This document shows, in pieces, positions 33,020 to 41,779 of a DNA stretch of 64,000 bases (positions are counted from its first letter, which is position 1; each line of letters starts with the position of its first letter). The position numbers were made by a program, and so were the translations under genes. The notes under the pieces were generated by a model that did no database searches, was not told the DNA's origin, and saw only the letters and a program-made list of their open reading frames with translations. The DNA is from Bacteroidota bacterium. Its GTDB lineage: Bacteria; Bacteroidota; Ignavibacteria; SZUA-365. The stretch lies in assembly GCA_003246455.1 (NCBI GenBank), contig QKAF01000093.1, positions 1 to 64,000 on the forward strand, read 5' to 3'.

Positions 33020-34249
33020 CTAGTTTTTCCGTTTGATGACCACAACCGTCTTGTCATCCGAATATACGCCTTCGGCGCTGAAGGTCTGCACATCCTGCAG
33101 AATCTCGAGGCAGATTTCCTTCGCGCTCATGCCCGCACTGCGCAGAATGACGTCCATGATGCGGCCTTCCTGATATTCGTCGACACCGTTGTTCGCCTCG
33201 CTGATGCCGTCGGTATAGAGCACGAGCACGTCGCCCGGCACGATGTTGGCGTTGGTGACGCTGAAATGCGCGTCGGGAATCAGCCCGATCACCGGGCCCG
33301 TCACGCTCAGTTCCGAGCATGCCTGCGTCTGCGCATGAAAATGGATCGGTTTGCAGTGTCCCGCGTTGGAATACAGCATCAGCCCCTCGTCGCCGGCGAA
33401 AAGCTCGCAGTAGAACAGTGTCAGAAAGCGCTCGTGGGGGAAAATCCGGCGGTTGATGGTGTTGATGCGGCGCAGCATCGACGAGATGCGGCTTTCGGCT
33501 TCGACGCTCATCATCAGCGCCCCGGAGACGAACAGCGCCTGTACGGCGGCGGAGAAGCCCTTGCTCGCCGCGTCGCCGATCGAGACCGCCATGCGGTCGG
33601 GATCGTCGTCGAGCGGGTAGTAATTGAAGAAGTCCCCGCCCACCGTCTTCTCCGGCAGCGAGACACCGTAGAGGTCGTAGCTTCCGAAGGAGAATTCGTG
33701 TTCCGGAAGGATGCGGCGCTGGAGGTCGCGCGCCATTTCCATTTCCGACAACAGGCTCCTCTTCTCCTCTTCGGAACGTCGGCTCGCGAGCAGCTGCGTC
33801 ACCGCCTGCCCGGCGATACTGAGGATGTACTTGAACTCGAGATCGTTCTGGGCGGTGTTGAACGCCATGAGGTATTCGTAGAACGCGATGCCGCCGATGG
33901 ACACGCGCACGCCGATCCCTGTCGCCGAGTACTTGATGATGCCCTTCTTGCGAAGGGTGCGGTTCGTCTCATCGGCGAGCACCGTGCGCTTGCGCGCGAC
34001 CTGCTCGAACACCGCGTATCCCTTGAGGCGGATCTCGAAACCGATGCCCACCGACTCGATATTCCCGTGTTCGTAGATCAGCCGGTATTTGCGCTCGCCG
34101 GGGAGCAGTTTCCATACGCGTCCGCCGGTGACATCCGTCCGTTCGTTCTGCACGATTTCATCGAGGATGGCGGTCAGCATGGCTTCTTCCGTTTCGAACT
34201 GGCGGGCGCCGATGTTTTCGATCAGGCGGTATAAGGTGCGTTGCGTCAT
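33020..34249 (-). CDS. SpoIIE/RsbU-type PP2C serine phosphatase with N-terminal GAF-like sensor
   Basis: 409 residues. The N-terminal 160 residues look like a GAF-type sensor. A short coiled linker (RSEEEKRSLLSEMEMARDLQ) leads into the SpoIIE phosphatase domain: LQRRILPEHE, VSLPEKTVGGDFFNYYPL (metal Asp), VSIGDAASKGFSAAV, LFYCELFAGDEGLMLYSNAGHCKP, LVLYTDGISEANN and SDDKTVVVIKR. Such proteins dephosphorylate anti-anti-sigma or similar STAS partners in stress signalling; the partner is not in the window. ATG 34249 has no clear ribosome site. Confidence 0.92.
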   Translation of the reverse strand: MTQRTLYRLIENIGARQFETEEAMLTAILDEIVQNERTDVTGGRVWKLLPGERKYRLIYEHGNIESVGIGFEIRLKGYAVFEQVARKRTVLADETNRTLRKKGIIKYSATGIGVRVSIGGIAFYEYLMAFNTAQNDLEFKYILSIAGQAVTQLLASRRSEEEKRSLLSEMEMARDLQRRILPEHEFSFGSYDLYGVSLPEKTVGGDFFNYYPLDDDPDRMAVSIGDAASKGFSAAVQALFVSGALMMSVEAESRISSMLRRINTINRRIFPHERFLTLFYCELFAGDEGLMLYSNAGHCKPIHFHAQTQACSELSVTGPVIGLIPDAHFSVTNANIVPGDVLVLYTDGISEANNGVDEYQEGRIMDVILRSAGMSAKEICLEILQDVQTFSAEGVYSDDKTVVVIKRKN

Positions 34250-34291
34250 GGGGAATTACTGCATCAGTGAAATGGACATGGGTGACGGCGG

Positions 34292-35449
34292 TCAGTCCCA
34301 GAGCGTCATGCGCACGAGAAAGACCACGCCGAGGAGGACAAAGCCCCCGGTCAGGAACGGCCAGGAGGTGCCGAACACCTGGAAGACAAAGGCGCCCCAG
34401 ATCGGGCCGAGCACGCGGGCGAGTGCGCCGAGTGACTGGTTGATTCCGAGGATGCCGCCCTGCTGCCGTTCATCGGCATGCCGGGAAATAAGACTCAGCG
34501 AGCTGGGCGTCATGATGCCGGTCCCGAACGACAGCACCGCCAGCACCGCGAGCAGGCTCCACGTCCCGGGTGCGTAGGGAATGGCCGCGAGTCCGGCCGA
34601 TGTGAACGCCGCGCCGACCAGGAACAGCAGGCGCTCGCCATAGCGATGCGTGAGCGTACGGATCAGTCCGCCCTGCGTCACGGCGCCGATAATGCCGATG
34701 AACCCGAACAGGTAGCCCACCTCCCGTTCGCTGAACCCGAATTCCCGCGTCGATATCAGCGGGAAGGTCGCATAGATATTCGCGTAGCCGAAAGTGATCA
34801 GAAAAAAAAGCACGAGCAGCATGCCGATTTTCGGACGCTTGAGCGCGGCGATCAGCAGCGAGAAATCGAACGCCGCGGTGGGCGCGTGCTGTTCCTCTTT
34901 TTTCAGCGATTCCGGCAGCGCGATGATCGCCGTAACCAGCGCGACGGAAGAAAGCAGCGCCGCGGCATACCCCGGCACCGAATAGCCGTACCCGACGAGG
35001 GCGCCGCCGATGAACGGCCCGAAGACGAAGCCGAGTCCGAACGCCGCCCCGATCAGTCCCATTCCGCGCGCCCGTTCTTCCGGTCGCGTTACGTCGGAAA
35101 TATAGGCCTGCGCGGCGGAGATGTTCGCACCGCCCACGCCTCCGAGCAGCCGCGAAAGAAACAGCATTTCAAGGGAATGCGCCATCCCGAACATGACGTA
35201 GCTGATCGCGGTCAGAATCAGTCCGAGTATGAGGATGGGGCGCCGCCCGAGACGGTCTGACAGCCGGCCCCACACGGGCGTGAATACCAGCTGCATGAAG
35301 GAAAACGAAGCGACGAGAAAACCGACGGTCACATCGCTGGCGCCGAAGCCCGCTTCCGCGTACGACGGAAGAATGGGGATGACGATGCCGAAACCCAGAA
35401 GGTCGATGAAAGTGATCAGGAAGATGATCGCGAGAGGAGTTTTTTTCAT
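34292..35449 (-). CDS. MFS drug/metabolite transporter (TetA-like, 12 segments)
   Basis: 385 residues from ATG 35449 (MKKTPLAIIFLITFIDLLGF, first segment). The signature between segments 2 and 3 is GRLSDRLGRRPILILG, and motif C-like glycines occur in segment 5 (GAAFGLGFVFGPFIGGALVG). About twelve hydrophobic segments are visible. It most resembles the proton-antiport TCR/Tet branch; the substrate is unknown. It begins 23 bases after the dehydrogenase stop. The frame stays open far upstream, but that part is not membrane-protein-like and overlaps the dehydrogenase gene. Confidence 0.9.
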   Translation of the reverse strand: MKKTPLAIIFLITFIDLLGFGIVIPILPSYAEAGFGASDVTVGFLVASFSFMQLVFTPVWGRLSDRLGRRPILILGLILTAISYVMFGMAHSLEMLFLSRLLGGVGGANISAAQAYISDVTRPEERARGMGLIGAAFGLGFVFGPFIGGALVGYGYSVPGYAAALLSSVALVTAIIALPESLKKEEQHAPTAAFDFSLLIAALKRPKIGMLLVLFFLITFGYANIYATFPLISTREFGFSEREVGYLFGFIGIIGAVTQGGLIRTLTHRYGERLLFLVGAAFTSAGLAAIPYAPGTWSLLAVLAVLSFGTGIMTPSSLSLISRHADERQQGGILGINQSLGALARVLGPIWGAFVFQVFGTSWPFLTGGFVLLGVVFLVRMTLWD

Positions 35450-35472
35450 GCGTGCGCTGGCGGCTGGCCGCG

Positions 35473-36495
35473 TCAGGAAAGCCGTGCCATCTCCTCGACG
35501 ATGTGGGAAGCCATCTCGTCGGTGCCGACGAAGTTGACCGGATTGAGATCGCGCGTTACCGCGCTGCCCTGTTGAATGACGTTGGCGACGGCGCGTTCCA
35601 CCTTGCGCGCGGCTTCCATTTCCCCGAGATGGTCGAGCATCAGGGCCGCCGCGAGGATGAGCGCCGTGGGATTGGCGATGTTCATGCCCGCAATGTCCGG
35701 GGCCGAACCGTGCACGGCTTCGAAGATCGCGTGCTCGTTGCCGATATTCGCCCCGGGGGCGAGCCCGAGACCGCCGACGAGTCCCGATGCGAGATCGGAC
35801 AGGATGTCGCCGAAGAGGTTGGTGGTGACGATCACGTCGAACTGGTGGGGATTCATCACCATCTGCATGCACATGTTGTCGATGATCTTGTCTTCGAAGG
35901 TGATGTCGGGATACTCTCTTGCCACGCGGTGGGAAATGTCGAGAAACATCCCGCTGGTGAACTTCAGGATGTTGGCCTTGTGCACCGCGGTGATTTTCTT
36001 CCGTCCCTGTTTCGCGGTCCACTCGAACGCCGCACGGATGATGCGCTCGCAGCCCGCGCGGGTTACGATGCCGATCATCTCCGCTGCACTGCGTCGGCTG
36101 TCGATGTAATGCTCGAGCCCGCTGTACAGCCCTTCGGTGTTTTCCCGGAAAATGACCATGTCGAGGTTATGGTAGAGGCTCCGGACGCCCTCGAAGGATT
36201 TCGCGGGACGGATATTCTGATAGAGATCGAATTCCCGCCGCAGGGCAACGTTGATGCTTTTGAACCCGGTTCCTACCGGCGTGGTGAGGGGACCCTTCAG
36301 CGCAACGCGATGCTCCCGGATGGCATCGACGACGCGGTCGGGCAGCGGCGTGCCCTCCGTCTTCAGCGTGCTGACACCTGCCTCGAACTCGAGCCATTCG
36401 ATGTCACAGCCGGTGGCGTCGACGACCGTACGCGCGGCGGACGTGATATCCGGCCCGATTCCGTCCCCGGGAATAACGACAACTGTATGTTTCAT
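35473..36495 (-). CDS. NAD-dependent isocitrate/isopropylmalate-type dehydrogenase
   Basis: 340 residues of a beta-decarboxylating dehydrogenase: VVVIPGDGIGPDI; substrate-binding NVALRREFDLYQNIRP and VIFRENTEGLYSGLEH; KITAVHKANILKFT (catalytic Lys); and the metal Asp residues in NPHQFDVIVTTNLFGDILSDLASG. The late EAVHGSAPDIAGMNIANPTA segment is also present. The pattern (short form, STLK/FKSINVALR) favours NAD-dependent isocitrate dehydrogenase over LeuB, but homoisocitrate cannot be excluded. ATG 36495 starts at the family position; a long open frame extends upstream and is a GC-rich artefact. No leu or TCA neighbour helps. Confidence 0.9.
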   Translation of the reverse strand: MKHTVVVIPGDGIGPDITSAARTVVDATGCDIEWLEFEAGVSTLKTEGTPLPDRVVDAIREHRVALKGPLTTPVGTGFKSINVALRREFDLYQNIRPAKSFEGVRSLYHNLDMVIFRENTEGLYSGLEHYIDSRRSAAEMIGIVTRAGCERIIRAAFEWTAKQGRKKITAVHKANILKFTSGMFLDISHRVAREYPDITFEDKIIDNMCMQMVMNPHQFDVIVTTNLFGDILSDLASGLVGGLGLAPGANIGNEHAIFEAVHGSAPDIAGMNIANPTALILAAALMLDHLGEMEAARKVERAVANVIQQGSAVTRDLNPVNFVGTDEMASHIVEEMARLS

Positions 36496-36624
36496 GTGTT
36501 TTTCGGAATAATCCTGTGGATGGAGACTGCTATAAAAGTATTGAGAGACGCCGCGAAATTCAAGGCGGGAGGTGCAGGTTCTTTCTATATTACAGCACCA
36601 ACATACGAATAATCTGGTAAACGG

Positions 36625-37584
36625 ATGTCCCGGTTCCCCCGACTCGTCGCCCCCGCGGTCACAGCATTCTCGATCCTCGCCCTTCTCGTCGGCCTCAGTT
36701 CCCTCGAGGCGTGTTCGAACGAGGATCCCCCGACGACGGCGGGGCCTCCGGAGGACAGTCTCCACGGCATGGCATACGCCGCTCCGGCGACCCTGTGTAC
36801 GATCGCGGATGTCCGGCTCACCGAGATTTCCGGCATCGCGCCGTCGCGCCTGCGCGACGGACTGTACTGGTTCCATAACGACAGCGGCGGCGATGCCGCG
36901 CTCTTCGCGATCGACACCACGGGCGTCACGCGGGCGGTGTGCACGCTCACCGGCACGACCAATCGCGACTGGGAAGACCTGGCGTCGGTCGTTCTCGAGG
37001 GAAAGGCCTGGCTGTACGTCGGCGATATCGGCGACAACGACAAAAAATACTCCTCCGTGACGGTCTCCCGCATCCCCGAACCGCCGGTGGGAACGGAATG
37101 GCGCGACAGCGCGCTGGTCGCCGCCGCCGAAAGCGCGGTTTTCCGCTACCCGGACGGCGCCAGGGATTGCGAAGCGCTCATGGTGGACCCGCGAGACGGA
37201 AGGATTTTTCTCCTCGACAAAAGCGGGACCTCCTGCGGCGTGTATGCGGCCTCCTGGCCCGGGAACGGGAACGAGGCGGAACTTCAGCGCGTCGCGACCT
37301 TCCGTCCGCCGTTCGAATTCTCCCTCTGGCGCCTCGTGACCGGGGCGGACATCAATCCCGACACCCGGCGTGTCGCCGTGCGCACGTACAGCACGGTGCT
37401 CGAATACGTCGCGCCGGCGGGCACCGCTCCCGCCGCGCTTTTCGACAGCACCGCCGCGTTCAGCATCAGCACTCCCGGGCTGACCCAGGCGGAAGCCGTC
37501 TGCTACAGCCGGGATGGCCGGGACATTCTCACCACGTCCGAGGGCGTCAATCCCCCGCTGCTTATCATCCGCCGCACCGAATAG
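36625..37584 (+). CDS. Lipoprotein with HNDSGG - DWEDLA - GDIGDN signature
   Basis: 319 residues with a lipobox signal (ALLVGLSSLEAC). The body shows evenly spaced conserved blocks: ISGIAPSRLRDGLYWFHNDSGG, TNRDWEDLASVVLEGK, LYVGDIGDNDKKYSSVTVSRIPEPP, CEALMVDPRDGRIFLLDK and ADINPDTRRVAVRTY. This looks like a beta-propeller. I recognise the combination from secreted proteins of unknown function. Acidic DxDN/DWED loops suggest calcium binding. It is divergent from the dehydrogenase gene and has a TATATT hexamer at 36586-36591. Confidence 0.75.
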   Translation: MSRFPRLVAPAVTAFSILALLVGLSSLEACSNEDPPTTAGPPEDSLHGMAYAAPATLCTIADVRLTEISGIAPSRLRDGLYWFHNDSGGDAALFAIDTTGVTRAVCTLTGTTNRDWEDLASVVLEGKAWLYVGDIGDNDKKYSSVTVSRIPEPPVGTEWRDSALVAAAESAVFRYPDGARDCEALMVDPRDGRIFLLDKSGTSCGVYAASWPGNGNEAELQRVATFRPPFEFSLWRLVTGADINPDTRRVAVRTYSTVLEYVAPAGTAPAALFDSTAAFSISTPGLTQAEAVCYSRDGRDILTTSEGVNPPLLIIRRTE

Positions 37585-37696
37585 GGTAAAATTCCGGTAC
37601 CTGCGCCGACGCACCGTGTGAGACGAAACCTCGCAAACGCCGGCTCGTACTTTCATGCACGTGGTCACCCCCACAACATCATGCATGGAGGCAGGT

Positions 37697-38185
37697 ATGT
37701 CATCGCTCATCATCGTCCTGTCGCTGTTCCTGTTGATGCCTGCGCAGCTCTTTTCACAGAAAGGGCCCGACCGACTCGACGGACGGCAGATACAACTGCT
37801 CACGGAAAACATCACGCACAACCTCTCGCTCGATTCCGACGAGATCAAGGCGAACACGCTGCAGCTGCTGATCGACCTTGACGCCACGCATCCGGAAGTA
37901 CCGCTCGATTTCGCGGTCATTCCCGTCATGCGCATCCTGAAGCGGCATGCGGATGAAGGAATGCGCATTCTCTCCGCGGTCACCCTGCAGCACATCGGCG
38001 GCGAGCGCGCGCGCTTCGCCGTGCGGCGTCGGGCCGCGTACGATGCCTCCGATCGTGTCGCGCGGCATTGCGCCCGGCTCGCCCGCTTCTGGGATATGGA
38101 CGTCATGGCCCTGGATGCCCTGGCACAGACCGCGGTCCGCCCGGCGGCGGACTCTCCGGTCCCCGGTTCCCCTGACCTCGAGTGA
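37697..38185 (+). CDS. Small secreted helical-repeat protein, paralogue A
   Basis: 162 residues with a signal peptide (LIIVLSLFLLMPAQLFSQ). The mature part is helical and HEAT-like (IKANTLQLLIDLDATHP, VIPVMRILKRHADEGMRILSAVTLQHIG, RARFAVRRRAAYDASDRVARHCARLARFW). The next gene encodes a clear paralogue. ATG 37697 follows GGAGG. Function unknown; a periplasmic or surface location is inferred from the signal. Confidence 0.72.
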   Translation: MSSLIIVLSLFLLMPAQLFSQKGPDRLDGRQIQLLTENITHNLSLDSDEIKANTLQLLIDLDATHPEVPLDFAVIPVMRILKRHADEGMRILSAVTLQHIGGERARFAVRRRAAYDASDRVARHCARLARFWDMDVMALDALAQTAVRPAADSPVPGSPDLE

Positions 38186-38321
38186 ATCGGGCGAATCCGT
38201 TCGCGGGGACGAATAAAATATTATTTCGATTTTTTTCGTCCCCGGCGAAACTTCACGAAATGCCCCCCGTACACAGACCCAGTTGCTGTTACTACACGAT
38301 AGAATCACTGGAGATACCACG

Positions 38322-38780
38322 ATGAAAAAGTCCCTGTCCGTATACGCCCTGATGCTCGCGCTCGTCGCGCTTCCGCTCACCGCCGCCGTCGCCCAGGATG
38401 CGCGCCCCCTCACCGAGAATCAGAAGAGCCTGATCGAAACCAACGTGCTCGCGAATCTCGAAAGCCCTTCGATGGAAGTGCGTGCCGGGACCATGCAGCT
38501 GCTGATCGATCTGAAGAAAACGTATCCGAAATTCGACATCGGCTTCGCGGTACTCCCCATGATGGAAACCCTCAAGAGCGATGAAAAAGCGGAATTTCGC
38601 ATCCTGGCCGCCCTCGCACTCTACCATCTCGACTCGGAACTCGGACGCTTCGCCGTCGAGCGCCGCGCGGAATATGACAGCAACGATCGCGTTGCACGCC
38701 ACTGCGCCATGCTCGTCCGCAACTGGGGCAAGGCCACCGTCTCGACGGACCTGATCGCCGAAGCCCGCCGCACCTTCTGA
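38322..38780 (+). CDS. Small secreted helical-repeat protein, paralogue B
   Basis: 152 residues: signal peptide (LMLALVALPLTAAVAQ), then the same helical pattern as the preceding gene (VRAGTMQLLIDLKKTYP, FAVLPMMETLKSDEKAEFRILAALALYHL, GRFAVERRAEYDSNDRVARHCAMLVRNW). The shared string NDRVARHCAMLVR/SDRVARHCARLAR shows tandem duplication. ATG 38322 has a GGAG site. It ends at a strong terminator. Function unknown. Confidence 0.8.
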   Translation: MKKSLSVYALMLALVALPLTAAVAQDARPLTENQKSLIETNVLANLESPSMEVRAGTMQLLIDLKKTYPKFDIGFAVLPMMETLKSDEKAEFRILAALALYHLDSELGRFAVERRAEYDSNDRVARHCAMLVRNWGKATVSTDLIAEARRTF

Positions 38781-38845
38781 GACTGCGCGCCCCGGGCGAA
38801 CCCGCCTGCGAAATCTGAAGGACAACTACTTCGATGACATAGATT

Positions 38846-38873
38846 GACCCGCCATCCGGCGGGTCTTTTTTTT
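38846..38873 (+). terminator. Rho-independent terminator after the helical-repeat gene pair
   Basis: Arms GACCCGCC/GGCGGGTC with a short loop, followed by eight T. Confidence 0.92.
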
Positions 38874-38909
38874 CTCCCCTGCGCGTGCAGGCGCCGGCGG
38901 CAGCCGTCC

Positions 38910-38938
38910 TTGCAAATTCGCGGGGATCTGCGTACATA
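38910..38938 (+). promoter_or_regulatory. Promoter of the DUF362-DUF6599 operon
   Basis: TTGCAA (38910-38915), 17-base spacer, TACATA (38933-38938); predicted start about 15 bases before ATG 38960, with an AAAGGAG ribosome site between. Confidence 0.55.
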
Positions 38939-38959
38939 GGGGAAAAAGGAGCTGCACGT

Positions 38960-40120
38960 ATGAGATCTCATGATTCAGGACGCCGACGTTTTCTCACGAC
39001 GCTCGCTACGGGGACGGCCGCCGCGGCCCTCCTCCCCGCGATATCCCTTCCCGCCCGTGCGGGAGACGACAAGCCGGCCACGAACATCGACGAGGCGCTG
39101 AAACACCCCCGGACGCCGCAGTCGATGCCCGGCAGATACCCGGGACGTGTCGTGGAAACCTACGATCCGGCCTCGGTGCACGACGGCGCGCCGGTCGGCG
39201 AACGTGCGAATCTCATGCTCGAGCGCGCCATGCTCGAACTCACGGGCGCTGCCACCCTTCGCGAGGCATGGCTGCAGTTCGTGACGCCCGACGACATCAT
39301 CGGCCTGAAAGTCAATCCGGTCGCGGGGAAACTGCTCTCGACATCGCTCGAGGTGACGGAGGCCGTCATCAGCCAGCTTGAAGCCGCGGGCATTCCGCGA
39401 AAAAACATCGTGATCTGGGACCGCCGCGAATTCGAACTGCATGATGCCGGGTTCACCGCGGAACGCTTTCCGGGTATCCGCATCCGCGGCACCGAGTGCA
39501 AGGACGAAAACGACTCCTTCTATGATGCGGAGGGAAAGCTGTACGGCGAAAAGCGCATCGACAAGGACTGGTACTACTGGGCGGACTGCGAAGAATCGTA
39601 CGACGAGGAGACGCTCCCCTACATGATCAATGAAGGGAAACACTCCTATTTCTCGCGCATCGTCACCGAGGAACTGACGAAAATCATCAACATCCCGGTG
39701 CTCAAGAACGCCGGACCGACCGTCACGCTCTGCCTGAAAAACCTTGCATACGGTGCGATTTCCAACACGGCGCGCCTCCACAAGCCGCTCTGGGCCGAAA
39801 CCTGCGCGCAGGTGCCCTGCTTCCCGCCGCTGCGGGACAAGGTCGTTCTGAACGTCGTCGACGGATTGATCGGGTGCTATCACGGCGGACCGGGAGCCAA
39901 CCCGCAGTTCATCATCCCCTACCATCGCCTGCTCGTGGGCAGCGATCCCGTCGCGGTCGATCGTGTTGGATACGAGATCGTCCTCGCGAAACGCCTCGAG
40001 ATGGCCGTGCAGAAGGAACCCTCACCGAAGGGAACCGGATTCCTTGAAATGGCGGCAGGATACAAGCTCGGCATCGCCGATCCTGCGAAGATCACCCATA
40101 CCCGACTGGACCTTTCATGA
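38960..40120 (+). CDS. Tat-exported DUF362-domain protein
   Basis: 386 residues. The twin-arginine signal (RRRFLTTLATGTAAAALLP) is followed by a DUF362 domain (VTPDDIIGLKVNPVAGKLLSTSLEVTEAVISQL, KIINIPVLKNAGPTVTLCLKNLAYGAISNT, VLNVVDGLIGCYHGGPGANP, GSDPVAVDRVGYEIV). DUF362 proteins often carry or serve iron-sulfur or metal centres, and folded export by Tat fits that. No CX2CX2C cluster is visible here, so cofactor content is uncertain. An acidic insertion (ECKDENDSF, ADCEESYDEE) is notable. It overlaps the DUF6599 gene by four bases. Confidence 0.9.
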   Translation: MRSHDSGRRRFLTTLATGTAAAALLPAISLPARAGDDKPATNIDEALKHPRTPQSMPGRYPGRVVETYDPASVHDGAPVGERANLMLERAMLELTGAATLREAWLQFVTPDDIIGLKVNPVAGKLLSTSLEVTEAVISQLEAAGIPRKNIVIWDRREFELHDAGFTAERFPGIRIRGTECKDENDSFYDAEGKLYGEKRIDKDWYYWADCEESYDEETLPYMINEGKHSYFSRIVTEELTKIINIPVLKNAGPTVTLCLKNLAYGAISNTARLHKPLWAETCAQVPCFPPLRDKVVLNVVDGLIGCYHGGPGANPQFIIPYHRLLVGSDPVAVDRVGYEIVLAKRLEMAVQKEPSPKGTGFLEMAAGYKLGIADPAKITHTRLDLS

Positions 40121-41010
40121 GCAGACACGTTCTTTTCCTCATTCTCCTCTGCGCCGCGTTCGGCAATCCCCTGCACGGAGGCACGCGTGCTCACCTCCGT
40201 CAGCATGCCGCGCCCGCGCCTCCCGCTCCGCTGCAGCTCGTCGCGAAGGACGTTCCGGGCTGGGAGATCGGCACACCGGAGCGCTACAGTGCGAAGGAGC
40301 TGTACGGATACATCAACGGCGGAGCGGAAATCTATCTCGAATACGGGTTCCGCCAGGTGACCGGGCAGCGCTGCACGCAGAAGTCGCACGAACTGCAGGT
40401 GGATATCTATGAAATGGTGAATCCCGAAGCGGCGTTCGGCATGTTCTCGGTCCTGCGCGGCCGCTGCGGGGCCACCCTGCCCGGGACGGAGTGGCACTGC
40501 GTCACGCCCCAGCAGATCCTGTTCGCCAAGGGGGCGTACCTGGTGTCGATCGTCCCGTACGACAGGGCAGCGGAAACGCGTACCGCGGCGATGCAGGCGG
40601 CCAAATCTCTCGTATCGCGCATCCGCGGCGCGCAGTTCCGTATCCCGCCGGCATACAAAGGCGCGCCGTTGTCGACATCGCAGAAAAGCCTGCGCTACAT
40701 CCATGGTCCCCTGGCGCTGCAGAGCGTGCTCGATGAATGGACGCCCTGGCTCGACGGCATCGATCGATTCGAGATGTATCACGCCGTTGCCGGCGACGGC
40801 GCACGAAGCACCGAAGCGGTGACGCTGAAATTTCGTTCGCGGCATGACGTGGAGCGCTTTCTGAAACAATGCGGCGCTCCGGCGGAAGCTGACAAATCCG
40901 GGTGGCGCGTCGACGGGAAACGGGATTTCGCAGTGCGCGAGAAAGGCGGACAGACGATCTTTATCCTGCGCGGGACGCAGATGGAAACGCTGCGGAAAAC
41001 CTGGCGCTGA
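40117..41010 (+). CDS. Secreted DUF6599-like protein, coupled to DUF362
   Basis: 297 residues with a signal peptide (VLFLILLCAAFGNPLHGG). The conserved region reads VPGWEIGTPERYSAKELYGYINGGAEIYLEYGF, then DIYEMVNPEAAFGMFSVLRG, with parallels to the protein at 7843-8793. The INGGAE-YLEYGF part is the family signature as I remember it. ATG 40117 overlaps the DUF362 stop (ATGA). The pairing with a Tat-exported DUF362 protein suggests both work outside the membrane on the same substrate. Function unknown. Confidence 0.82.
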   Translation: MSRHVLFLILLCAAFGNPLHGGTRAHLRQHAAPAPPAPLQLVAKDVPGWEIGTPERYSAKELYGYINGGAEIYLEYGFRQVTGQRCTQKSHELQVDIYEMVNPEAAFGMFSVLRGRCGATLPGTEWHCVTPQQILFAKGAYLVSIVPYDRAAETRTAAMQAAKSLVSRIRGAQFRIPPAYKGAPLSTSQKSLRYIHGPLALQSVLDEWTPWLDGIDRFEMYHAVAGDGARSTEAVTLKFRSRHDVERFLKQCGAPAEADKSGWRVDGKRDFAVREKGGQTIFILRGTQMETLRKTWR

Positions 41011-41027
41011 CCGCCCCGGCCGTAAAT

Positions 41028-41062
41028 AAAAACGCTCCTGCAATTCCAGCAGGAGCGTTTTT
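41028..41062. terminator. Bidirectional terminator between convergent genes
   Basis: 14-base arms AAAAACGCTCCTGC/GCAGGAGCGTTTTT with a 7-base loop. The A and T runs on both sides let it end both the DUF6599 gene (plus) and the rhodanese operon (minus). Confidence 0.93.
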
Positions 41063-41103
41063 CATTTACGGGATGATCGAGCCGCGGCGACACGCCGCAC
41101 AGT

Positions 41104-41520
41104 TCATCGGTTTTTCGCGCCGAACGCCGCGCGCCAGGCACGCATGCCGCCGGAGACGTTGAATGCATCGAAGCCCTTGTCGCGAAGGATGCGTGTCGCG
41201 ACCCCGGAACGGTTGCCGCTCCGGCAGATGACATACACCTGCGACTTATCGTATTTTTTCAGTTCGCCGAGCCGCTGCTCGAGTTCCTGAACGGGGATGT
41301 TGATGACGCCGTCGATTTTCCCGAGCTCGCCGACGAGTTCGGGTCCTGTCCGCACGTCGAGAACGACCAGGTTTTTATCCTTCGCGAGCTTTTTCTGCAA
41401 TTCCTTGACAGACACCTCACCTCCGGATTCTCCGGTTGAACAGGCGCAGATCATCGGGACAAACGCGAGAATCAGGAGCAGTGCGGCAATCCATGATTTC
41501 GTTGTGCTGAAGTTTTTCAT
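41104..41520 (-). CDS. Rhodanese-domain lipoprotein
   Basis: 138 residues with a lipobox signal (LAFVPMICAC) and one rhodanese domain: LVVLDVRTGPELV, DGVINIPVQELEQRL, active-site loop VICRSGNRSG (Cys, persulfide carrier), and GFDAFNVSGGMRAW. Likely a periplasmic sulfurtransferase or persulfide binder. It starts two bases after the FmdB stop. Neighbours with zinc-ribbon and DUF6132 proteins fit a small sulfur-related unit. Confidence 0.92.
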   Translation of the reverse strand: MKNFSTTKSWIAALLLILAFVPMICACSTGESGGEVSVKELQKKLAKDKNLVVLDVRTGPELVGELGKIDGVINIPVQELEQRLGELKKYDKSQVYVICRSGNRSGVATRILRDKGFDAFNVSGGMRAWRAAFGAKNR

Positions 41521-41522
41521 GG

Positions 41523-41765
41523 TCACCCCAGCCCGCACATTCCGCTGGCACAGCCACCGTAGGACGGCACGCCGCAATTCCCGCTTTCACACGAGGAAGC
41601 GGCCGCGACACCGCTTCCGGTCGATGCGGCGAACGATGAAAATTTCTTGACGTAGGAACGCGAGTCGCAGGACGGACACTGGACGATGTCGGGATTCTCC
41701 GCTCCCTTGTGGAGCACATCGTACACGGTGTCGCAGTCCGCGCATCTGTATTCGAAAATGGGCAT
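41523..41765 (-). CDS. FmdB-family zinc ribbon protein with Cys/Gly-rich tail
   Basis: 80 residues: MPIFEYRCADCDTVYDVLH and VQCPSCDSRSYVKKF give the four-Cys zinc ribbon of the FmdB regulatory family. The tail is Gly/Ser-rich with four further cysteines (SSCESGNCGVPSYGGCASG, MCGLG), which could bind a second metal or be disordered. Translation starts at ATG 41765. It lies between the DUF6132 and rhodanese genes. Precise function unknown. Confidence 0.93.
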   Translation of the reverse strand: MPIFEYRCADCDTVYDVLHKGAENPDIVQCPSCDSRSYVKKFSSFAASTGSGVAAASSCESGNCGVPSYGGCASGMCGLG

Positions 41766-41779
41766 GGTGGATTTCCTCT

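Noticed and set aside
34292-36022. 576-residue MFS protein with a long N-terminus
   Set aside because: The first 190 residues are an alternative frame of the dehydrogenase gene. The transporter starts at 35449.
35473-38106. Very long minus-strand open frame (877 residues) running upstream of the dehydrogenase
   Set aside because: Only the part from 36495 down is a dehydrogenase. The rest lies antisense to the 36625 and 37697 genes and has no domain pattern.
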